A stretch of DNA of 10,424 nucleotides from Planctomycetaceae bacterium (GTDB taxonomy: Bacteria > Planctomycetota > Phycisphaerae > Phycisphaerales > SM1A02). A program made the translations under genes and the position numbers. Of the stretch, positions 5,467-10,424 are shown in pieces (position 1 is the first letter of the stretch; the number at the start of each line of letters is the position of its first letter). The stretch is from contig CANHFL010000014.1 in the NCBI GenBank assembly GCA_947459855.1, forward strand, positions 1 to 10,424. Direction: 5' to 3'. Below the pieces are notes generated by a model. The model was not told the DNA's origin and did no database searches. It saw only the letters and a list, made by a program, of their open reading frames with translations.

Positions 5467-5982
5467 ATGCGCTGGATGTGGATCGACACCATCGTGACCT
5501 ACGAGCCGGACCGCCGACTGGTGGCCATCAAGAACGTCTCGCTGGCCGAGGAGCACCTGCACGACCACTTCCCCGCGAAGGGCGCGCTGCCCGCGCAGCC
5601 GGTGATGCCGGCGTGCCTGATGGTCGAGGGCATGGCGCAGACCGCGGGCATCCTGACGGGCAGCCTGCGGCGGTTCAAGGAGAAGGTCGTCCTGGCGAAG
5701 ATCCAGAAGGCCGAGATCCACGCGGACGTCGTGCCCGGCCAGTGCATCCGCTACGACGCGCGCATCGAGCGCATCGACCCGATGGGCGCCGGCACCAGCG
5801 GCACGATCGAGCGATTCGACCACCGCACGGGGCAGTGGGAGAAGATCGGCGAGACCGAGATCATGTTCAGCCACGTGGACCAGAACATGAGCGGCCTGGC
5901 GTTCCCCGAGCACAACTTCGTGTTCAGCGACAGCTTCCGGAACGTGCTGCGCGCCAGCGGGCTCGGGCACCTGATGGACTGA
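5467..5982 (+). CDS. FabZ-like hotdog dehydratase, copy 2, with an enlarged active-site loop
   Basis: The 171-residue protein is a second member of the FabA/FabZ hotdog family, probably a 3-hydroxyacyl-ACP dehydratase. It shares the start pattern of copy 1 (WIDTIVTYEPDRRLVAIKNVSLAEEHLHDHFP against ALIDTILEQTPDR...), with parts conserved as LAEE-L-DHFP. Catalytic candidates are H34 and E54 in LMVEGMAQ (51-58). The His-Glu distance is 20 rather than 14 residues, caused by an extra segment AKGALP after HFP, and the usual PG before the central helix is PA (MPAC). The C-terminus is about 30 residues longer than copy 1 (SGLAFPEHNFVFSDSFRNVL). GGAG at 5458-5461 is 5 nt before the ATG. Since a strong terminator lies just before it, expression depends on read-through or an unseen promoter. 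A thioester-binding role without dehydration is possible. Confidence 0.82.
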   Translation: MRWMWIDTIVTYEPDRRLVAIKNVSLAEEHLHDHFPAKGALPAQPVMPACLMVEGMAQTAGILTGSLRRFKEKVVLAKIQKAEIHADVVPGQCIRYDARIERIDPMGAGTSGTIERFDHRTGQWEKIGETEIMFSHVDQNMSGLAFPEHNFVFSDSFRNVLRASGLGHLMD

Positions 5983-5990
5983 GCCCGGGG

Positions 5991-6034
5991 AAAAAACGGA
6001 CCCCGTCCGGGGAGGCACAAACCGGACGGGGCCG
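5991..6034 (-). terminator. hairpin after fabZ copy 2, with a T-run facing the minus strand
   Basis: CCCCGTCCGG (6001-6010) pairs perfectly with CCGGACGGGG (6022-6031) across an 11-nt loop, and CGG/CCG (5997-5999 and 6032-6034) extends it past a bulged A. AAAAAA (5991-5996) precedes it, giving TTTTTT after the stem on the minus strand. On the plus strand no T-run follows. It may work in both directions or block antisense transcription; it still marks the 3' end of the fabZ-2 message. Confidence 0.5.
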
Positions 6035-6049
6035 ATCCAGAGGCTTGTC

Positions 6050-6228
6050 GGGCCCTCACCGCTCGGGCCCTTTGGTCAAGTGGGCCCATACAGCTCGGGC
6101 CCGTGGTTCAGGGGGCCCACACCTCTCGGGCCCTGTGCGAGTGGGCCCAAACGACGCGGGCCCTGTTTCAAGTCGGGCCCACACCTCGAAGGCCCGTGTT
6201 CCATGGGCCCCTCCCTCTCAGGGGGCCC
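6050..6228. repeat. array of twelve GGGCCC boxes with alternating spacers
   Basis: GGGCCC begins at 6050, 6065, 6082, 6097, 6113, 6128, 6143, 6158, 6175, 6205 and 6223, with a variant AGGCCC at 6190. The period is 15-18 bp. Two spacer types alternate: type A (tcaccgctc, atacagctc, acacctctc, aaacgacgc, acacctcga, ctccctctcagg) and type B (tttggtcaagt, gtggttcagg, tgtgcgagt, tgtttcaagtc, gtgttccat). The unit is thus a dimer of about 31 bp repeated six times. Because GGGCCC is self-complementary, each A spacer can be the loop of a 6-bp hairpin. The array lies in a gene-free gap between fabZ-2 and coaD. Its function is unknown. Confidence 0.9.
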
Positions 6229-6374
6229 GTGTTCCGTGCCCGGGCGCAACCCTCCAGTGCGCCCGAGACATCCATCACGGTCGATTTCATCGGCTGCCGC
6301 GCAAGGCGACTGCAGCGCGATTCGCGCGATTCCTCAGTCGATTTCCGTCTGTGCGGGCTTCTCGGGCCATCGGC
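6229..6374. other. non-coding leader region before coaD
   Basis: No gene is supported here. The stretch is less GC-rich than its surroundings and contains a tandem 9-mer GCGCGATTC twice (6315-6323 and 6324-6332) and two copies of GTCGATTTC (6280-6288 and 6337-6345). CATCGGCT also occurs twice, near 6288 and 6368. These could be binding sites or decayed duplication; nothing further can be said. Confidence 0.4.
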
Positions 6375-6395
6375 TAGCCTCTTTCCCCGCAGGAG
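6375..6395 (+). promoter_or_regulatory. -10-like box and Shine-Dalgarno of coaD
   Basis: TAGCCT (6375-6380) is a -10-like box, and AGGAG (6391-6395) lies 8 nt before the ATG at 6404. Unlike its neighbours panB and the metallo-beta-lactamase-fold gene, coaD therefore has a leader of about 17 nt with a good ribosome binding site. No clear -35 box is seen. Confidence 0.5.
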
Positions 6396-6403
6396 CCCCA
6401 ACC

Positions 6404-6970
6404 ATGGCACGTCACCTCGCGGTCTACACCGGCAGCTTCGACCCCATCACCCTCGGGCACCTGGACGTGCTGGCCCGTGCGCGCACGATGTTCGACGAGG
6501 TGATCCTGGCGATCGGCCACAACCCGAGCAAGCCGGCGCTCTTCAGCTTCGACGAGCGCCTCTCGCTGGCGCGCGCATGCGTGGCTGACATGGTGGAGGC
6601 CAAGCCCGGTGGTGCGCCGGTGCGCGTCGAGGTCTACAGCGGCCTGACGGTGGACTTCGCGCGGCAGGTGGGCGCGGCCGCGATCGTCCGCGGCATCCGG
6701 AACGTCAGCGACCTGGCCGCCGAGTGCCAGCTGGCGATCACCAACCGCCAGGTGGCGGGCATCGAGACGGTGTTCGTGGTGACGGGCGAGAGCTTCGCCT
6801 ACACGAGCTCCAGCCTGATCAAGCAGATCGCGGCCTTCGGCGGCGAGCTGGACAAGCTGCGCCCGCTGGTCCCCGCGCGCGTGATCACGGCGCTGGACCG
6901 CAAGCGCAACGACCCGCACGACCCGCTGGGCAAGCTGGCGGCGGAGCATCATGGCGAGGCGGAGGGCTGA
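6404..6970 (+). CDS. coaD: phosphopantetheine adenylyltransferase
   Basis: CoaD transfers AMP from ATP to 4'-phosphopantetheine, giving dephospho-CoA, the penultimate step of coenzyme A synthesis in the cytosol. The 188-residue product starts MARHLAVYTGSFDPITLGHL: the GSFDP and T/HxGH motif (T16-L-G-H19) of the nucleotidyltransferase superfamily bind ATP. VRGIRNVSDLAAECQLA (95-111) matches the family's RGLR...D(FY)E.E, and SSSLIKQIAAFGG (135-147) matches the C-terminal SSSxVKxxA..GG. The product is slightly longer than the typical 160-170 residues because of a polar C-terminal tail (about 168-188). ATG 6404 is supported by AGGAG 8 nt upstream; the open frame further left runs through the repeat array and is not coding. 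Its product ultimately supplies the phosphopantetheine arm of the ACP encoded at 5013-5417. Confidence 0.96.
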   Translation: MARHLAVYTGSFDPITLGHLDVLARARTMFDEVILAIGHNPSKPALFSFDERLSLARACVADMVEAKPGGAPVRVEVYSGLTVDFARQVGAAAIVRGIRNVSDLAAECQLAITNRQVAGIETVFVVTGESFAYTSSSLIKQIAAFGGELDKLRPLVPARVITALDRKRNDPHDPLGKLAAEHHGEAEG

Positions 6971-6989
6971 GGCGCGTCCGCGCGGCCCC

Positions 6990-6995
6990 TACACT
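6990..6995 (+). promoter_or_regulatory. -10-like box, leaderless-type promoter of the 7005 gene
   Basis: TACACT (6990-6995) ends 9 nt before the ATG at 7005 with no Shine-Dalgarno between. CTGAGG at 6967-6972 is a weak -35 candidate at 17 bp. The box is identical to the one before panB. Confidence 0.5.
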
Positions 6996-7004
6996 TCCCG
7001 CCCC

Positions 7005-7688
7005 ATGGCCACTTACCGCGTGATCTCGATCGGCACCCTTGCGCACAATCCGGAGTGGGGCGAGCGCGGCGACGTGCGGCCGGCGCATGCGACGACGACG
7101 CTGATCGAGGCGGGCGACGAGCGCATCCTGGTCGACCCCTCGCTGCCGGAGCAGATCCTGGTGCCGCGGCTCGCGGAGCGTTCGGGGCTGAAGCCCACCG
7201 ACATCACGCAGGTGTTCCTCACGAACTTCCACCCGATGCGGCGGCGCGGGCTGGCGGCGTTCGAGGACGCGCGCTGGTACGTCAGCGAGCTGGAGCGCGA
7301 GGCCGTCGGCGCGCAGCTGGTCGAGAAGTTCCAGGAGGCCGAGCGCGCGGGCGACGGGGACCTGGCCGCGGCGGTACGCGCCGAGGTCGCGCAGCTGCAG
7401 CGCTGCAAGGCCGCGCCCGACCGGCTGGCGGACGGCGTTGACCTGTTCCCGCTGTACGGCGTGACGCCGGGCAGTGCGGGGCTGCTGCTGCCGCTGCCGG
7501 CGTACACGGTGCTGGTGGCGGGCGATGCCGTCGCCACCTCCGAGGCGCTCGAGCGCGGCAAGGTGATCTCGCCGGTCTTCAACCTGGAGCAGGCGCAGGA
7601 GAGCTTCAAGGAGGCCGTGGAGATCGCGGACGTCATCGTCTGCGGACGCGATAACGCGGTCCTGAACCCGCTGCGGCGCTCGATGTGA
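7005..7688 (+). CDS. metallo-beta-lactamase-fold protein with degenerate metal site
   Basis: The 227-residue protein has the layout of the metallo-beta-lactamase superfamily: an N-terminal strand with ILVDPSLP (41-48), then FLTNFHPMRRRGL (71-83) where the HxHxDH metal motif should be, then VTPGSAGLLLP (153-163), VLVAGDA (169-175) and VIVCGRDN (210-217). HxHxDH has become NFHPMR, keeping only the middle His (H76). The TPGHTxGS His is missing and the final GH is GR (R215). Only the GD (D174) remains. Metal-dependent hydrolysis is therefore unlikely, and a binding or regulatory role is more probable. A charged helical insert (about 93-137) follows the motif region. ATG 7005 is chosen because homology starts at TYRVISIGTLAHN and TACACT sits 9 nt upstream; the earlier Met at 6951 lies inside coaD. 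Its partner is unknown. Confidence 0.78.
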   Translation: MATYRVISIGTLAHNPEWGERGDVRPAHATTTLIEAGDERILVDPSLPEQILVPRLAERSGLKPTDITQVFLTNFHPMRRRGLAAFEDARWYVSELEREAVGAQLVEKFQEAERAGDGDLAAAVRAEVAQLQRCKAAPDRLADGVDLFPLYGVTPGSAGLLLPLPAYTVLVAGDAVATSEALERGKVISPVFNLEQAQESFKEAVEIADVIVCGRDNAVLNPLRRSM

Positions 7689-7726
7689 CGCCCGCGGGCG
7701 CATGGGGCCCGGCAACCCGCCCCGCA

Positions 7727-7732
7727 TACACT
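7727..7732 (+). promoter_or_regulatory. -10-like box, leaderless-type promoter of panB
   Basis: TACACT (7727-7732) is followed by TGGCCGTC and the ATG at 7741. A start 7-9 nt below the box would give an mRNA beginning at or within 2 nt of the A of ATG. No Shine-Dalgarno and no clear -35 box are present. Confidence 0.55.
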
Positions 7733-7740
7733 TGGCCGTC

Positions 7741-8592
7741 ATGACCACGGCCAAGCCGACCACGCTCCGCGACCTGCAGCGCATGTCCCGGCAGGGCGAG
7801 AAGTTCGCCTGCCTGACCTGCTACGACGCGACCACCGCGCGCTGGCTGGCCGGCGCCGGCGTCCACGTGCTGCTGGTCGGCGACACCGCGGCCGAGATGA
7901 TCCTGGGCCATTCCAGCACGGTGCACGCGCCGCTCGACTTCCTGGTCATGCTGACCGCCGCCGTGAAGCGCGGCGCGCCCGGGAGCGTGGTGATGGCCGA
8001 CATGCCGTTCATGAGCTACCAGGCCGACGACGCCGAGGGCGTCCGCAATGCCGGCCGCTTCCTGACCGAGGGCAACGCCGACTGCGTCAAGATCGAGGCC
8101 GACCGCACGTTCGCGCCGCTGGTCGAGAAGATGGCGCGCGCCGGCATCCCGGTGGTGGCGCACGTGGGCAGCCGCCCGCAGCAGGCGAAGATGAAGGGCG
8201 GCTACATGAGCGCCGGCCGCACCGCCGAGGGCGCGATGCGCATCCTGCACGACGCCGCGGCGCTGGAGGCCGCGGGCGCATGCATGCTGCTGGTCGAGGC
8301 CGTGCCCGCCGAGGTCGCGGCAATGATCGTCGAGCGCGCGACCGTGCCGGTGATCGGCTGCGGCGCGGGCACCGCCTGCCACGGGCAGGTGGTCGTCCTG
8401 CAGGACATGCTGGGGCTCACGCACTGGCAGCCGGCGTTCGCGCAGCCCGTCGTGCGGCTGGGCGAGCAGCTGGACGCCGCCGCGCGCACATGGTGCGACC
8501 GCGTGCGCACCGGCCAGCTGGGCGATCACCCGTACACGATCGCCCCCGACGAACTGGCGCGCCTGCAGCAGCTGGCCGCGCACGCCCCCTGA
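7741..8592 (+). CDS. panB: 3-methyl-2-oxobutanoate hydroxymethyltransferase
   Basis: PanB (ketopantoate hydroxymethyltransferase) adds a hydroxymethyl group from 5,10-methylene-tetrahydrofolate to 2-oxoisovalerate, the first committed step of pantothenate synthesis, in the cytosol. The 283-residue TIM-barrel protein aligns along its length with E. coli Pan[17 protein letters not shown] (25-40) and [14 protein letters not shown] (44-57) hold the first Mg-ligand Asp (D48), and MADMPFMSY (85-93) the second (D87). VKIEA (116-120) has the substrate Lys K117, HVGSRPQQ (141-148) follows, and LLVEAVP (183-189) has the catalytic E186. [13 protein letters not shown] (204-216) closes the barrel. The start at 7741 fits the family start and the TACACT box; the Met at 7702 adds 13 unlikely residues. 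The protease gene begins 4 nt after the stop. No panC or panD is adjacent. Confidence 0.95.
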   Translation: MTTAKPTTLRDLQRMSRQGEKFACLTCYDATTARWLAGAGVHVLLVGDTAAEMILGHSSTVHAPLDFLVMLTAAVKRGAPGSVVMADMPFMSYQADDAEGVRNAGRFLTEGNADCVKIEADRTFAPLVEKMARAGIPVVAHVGSRPQQAKMKGGYMSAGRTAEGAMRILHDAAALEAAGACMLLVEAVPAEVAAMIVERATVPVIGCGAGTACHGQVVVLQDMLGLTHWQPAFAQPVVRLGEQLDAAARTWCDRVRTGQLGDHPYTIAPDELARLQQLAAHAP

Positions 8593-8596
8593 CGCC

Positions 8597-10075
8597 ATGC
8601 GGGAACCCGCCGCCACGCGCATCCTGCCGCCGCTCCTCCTTGCGGTCGGCGCCGTCGCCAGCCTGTGGGCTGTGCCGGCGCTCCTGCGCACGGCCGACAC
8701 GGTGCGCACCGCGCGCGCGGTGGACGCGGCGGAGAAGCGGCTCGATGCGGGGTCGGTCCTGCCCGCCTTCAACGCGGCGCTCCGCGACATCGGCGACTCG
8801 GTCGAGCCGTCCGTCGTGCACGTGAGCATCGCCGGCGAGGCCAAGGGCCGCGGCGGCACGCGCGCCTTCACGCAGACCGGGTCGGGCTGGGTGTGGGACG
8901 CGCAGGGGCACGTCGTCACCAACGCGCACGTGGTGGACGGCGCGGCCGCCATCGAGGTGCAGCTGCACGACGGCGCGCTGCGCGCGGCGAAGCTGGTGGG
9001 CCTGGACCTGCGGACCGACATCGCGGTGCTGGAGATCGAGTCCGCGGACCTGCATCCTGCGCGCCGTTCCAACGAGCTGCCAGCGCAGGGCGACATGGTC
9101 TTCGCGTTCGGGTCGCCGTTCGAGTTCCGCTTCAGCATGTCGAGCGGCATCGTCTCGGGCATCGGGCGCAGCGCGGGCCTGGCCGAGGTCGAGTACGAGA
9201 GCTTCATCCAGGTGGACGCCGCGATCAACCCGGGCAACTCTGGCGGGCCGCTGGTCGACGTGCGCGGCCGCGTGATCGGCATGAACACGGCGATCGCGAC
9301 CGGCCGCGGCAGCACGATCGGCAGCGGGCAGTTCGCCGGCATCGGCCTGGCGATCCCGATGGCGATCGTCGAGAACGTGGTCGACCAGCTGATCGAGCAC
9401 GGCCGCGTGGCGAAGGGCTGGCTGGGCGTGAGCGTGCTGGACATCCCGCAGGCGGGATCGGCGGCGCTGCGCAACCCGGTGTTCGCGGCGGTGGCCAAGC
9501 GGTACCAGGGCGACGGCGCGATGGTGACCATCGTGTCGAAGGGCAGCCCGGCCGAGCGCGCGGGCCTGCGTCCGGGCGACGTGATCCGCTCCGTCGGCGC
9601 GCGGCACATCGCGACGCGCGACGACGTGCTGAGCGAGATCGGCACGAGCCGCCCGGGCACCGAGGTCGCGATCGATGTCTGGCGCCCCGACGACGAGGCC
9701 GCCGCGGGCGGCACCAAGCTGACGGTGCGGCCGGTGCTGGGAACGCTGGACCCGGAGCTGAACGCCGGCCCGCTTCTGGACGCGCTGCGCCGCGCCGGTC
9801 TGGCCGAGCTGACGGACGCGCCGTTCACGCGCGGCGATGCGCGTTCGGGCGGGGTGCGGGTGGGCCGCTCCGCGGGCGCCCTGGCCGCCGACGTGCCCGC
9901 GGGCTCGACCATCGTGGCCGTGGACGGCCAGCGGGTCGCGCGGCTCGACGACCTGGTCCTGCGCCTGACGCGGCAGCTGGGGCAGCGGCCGCGGCTGCTG
10001 GGGGAACCGTCCGTGGCCCTGACCGTGGTCCGGCCGGACGGCACCGAGCGCGAGGTCGACCTGCCGTTCCGCTGA
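8597..10075 (+). CDS. membrane-anchored HtrA/DegS-like serine protease with two PDZ-like regions
   Basis: The 492-residue protein is an HtrA-family trypsin-like protease for quality control or stress signalling outside the cytoplasmic membrane. A single N-terminal hydrophobic segment (about 9-31) acts as an anchor or signal. The protease domain (about 60-265) has the full catalytic triad: H111 in TNAHVV, D141 in LRTDIAVL and S215 in GNSGGPL. A canonical PDZ follows (about 273-380; [22 protein letters not shown]). The last 100 residues resemble a second, degenerate PDZ ([17 protein letters not shown], about 431-447) preceded by an unusual linker. E. coli DegP has two PDZ domains and DegS one. 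The gene starts 4 nt after panB with no Shine-Dalgarno, so translation coupling with panB is likely. No cysteine occurs in the protein. Substrate and exact subfamily are undecided. Confidence 0.92.
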   Translation: MREPAATRILPPLLLAVGAVASLWAVPALLRTADTVRTARAVDAAEKRLDAGSVLPAFNAALRDIGDSVEPSVVHVSIAGEAKGRGGTRAFTQTGSGWVWDAQGHVVTNAHVVDGAAAIEVQLHDGALRAAKLVGLDLRTDIAVLEIESADLHPARRSNELPAQGDMVFAFGSPFEFRFSMSSGIVSGIGRSAGLAEVEYESFIQVDAAINPGNSGGPLVDVRGRVIGMNTAIATGRGSTIGSGQFAGIGLAIPMAIVENVVDQLIEHGRVAKGWLGVSVLDIPQAGSAALRNPVFAAVAKRYQGDGAMVTIVSKGSPAERAGLRPGDVIRSVGARHIATRDDVLSEIGTSRPGTEVAIDVWRPDDEAAAGGTKLTVRPVLGTLDPELNAGPLLDALRRAGLAELTDAPFTRGDARSGGVRVGRSAGALAADVPAGSTIVAVDGQRVARLDDLVLRLTRQLGQRPRLLGEPSVALTVVRPDGTEREVDLPFR

Positions 10076-10081
10076 GCCGCG

Positions 10082-10101
10082 CCGGGCCGCTTCGGCCCCG
10101 G
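10082..10101 (+). terminator. hairpin after the protease gene, weak terminator
   Basis: CCGGGCC (10082-10088) pairs with GGCCCCGG (10094-10101) around the loop GCTTC, with one bulged C. No T-run follows. It may stabilise the 3' end of the panB-protease message or weakly attenuate it; intrinsic termination is uncertain. Confidence 0.35.
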
Positions 10102-10110
10102 GTGCCCCGG

Positions 10111-10116
10111 TAGCAT
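10111..10116 (+). promoter_or_regulatory. -10-like box of the ABC ATPase gene
   Basis: TAGCAT (10111-10116) ends 11 nt before the ATG at 10128, with no Shine-Dalgarno in between. No convincing -35 is seen. The arrangement repeats the leaderless pattern of other genes here. Confidence 0.4.
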
Positions 10117-10127
10117 TCCCTGCTCGG

Positions 10128-10424
<297 letters not shown>

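Noticed and set aside
6050..6228. CRISPR array
   Set aside because: The repeated element is only 6 bp, the intervals are 9-12 nt and mutually similar, and no cas gene is nearby.
6080..6403. Upstream extension of coaD through the GGGCCC array
   Set aside because: The translation is a repetitive Gly/Pro string, and the ATG at 6404 has its own Shine-Dalgarno.

Overview
This is a high-GC window of about 10.4 kb with short intergenic gaps and mostly housekeeping genes. The pattern suggests a planctomycete, possibly of the Phycisphaerae. The evidence is a duplicated FabZ-type dehydratase flanking an enlarged acyl carrier protein, several start codons with a -10-like box only 6-11 nt upstream and no Shine-Dalgarno, and a metallo-beta-lactamase-fold protein with eroded metal ligands. 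This assignment is an inference from gene style, not a phylogenetic result.

The left part (1-4439) is transcribed leftward. Reading from right to left it holds ftsK, a yeast-type cytosine deaminase starting 2 nt after the ftsK stop, a terminator, a small 49-codon ORF with a perfect Shine-Dalgarno, a second terminator, a flavin reductase-family gene with a leaderless-type promoter, and the 5' part of the tmRNA gene (ssrA). The ssrA gene runs off the left edge of the window. Its tag frame reads ANTQYALAA followed by TAA.

The right part (4522-10424) is transcribed rightward from a divergent 82-bp intergenic region. First comes fabZ-like 1, a long acyl carrier protein, a strong intrinsic terminator and fabZ-like 2. 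These probably form a fatty-acid or lipid dehydration module. A 421-bp non-coding gap (5983-6403) follows. It contains a hairpin and a striking array of twelve GGGCCC boxes spaced 15-18 bp, with two alternating spacer types. Then come coaD (coenzyme A synthesis), the degenerate metallo-beta-lactamase-fold gene, panB (pantothenate synthesis), a membrane-anchored HtrA/DegS-like protease 4 nt behind panB, and the start of an OppF/DppF-type ABC transporter ATPase cut by the right edge.

Several genes connect functionally. panB and coaD both act in the pathway to coenzyme A, the source of the phosphopantetheine arm that the acyl carrier protein needs. ssrA, HtrA and FtsK belong to ribosome rescue, protein quality control and chromosome segregation. 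The most unusual elements are the GGGCCC array, a 17-nt sequence it shares with a terminator 5 kb away, the ACP with an insert of about 50 residues between two unlike dehydratases, the terminator directly abutting the next gene's ribosome binding site, and the small gene isolated between two terminators.
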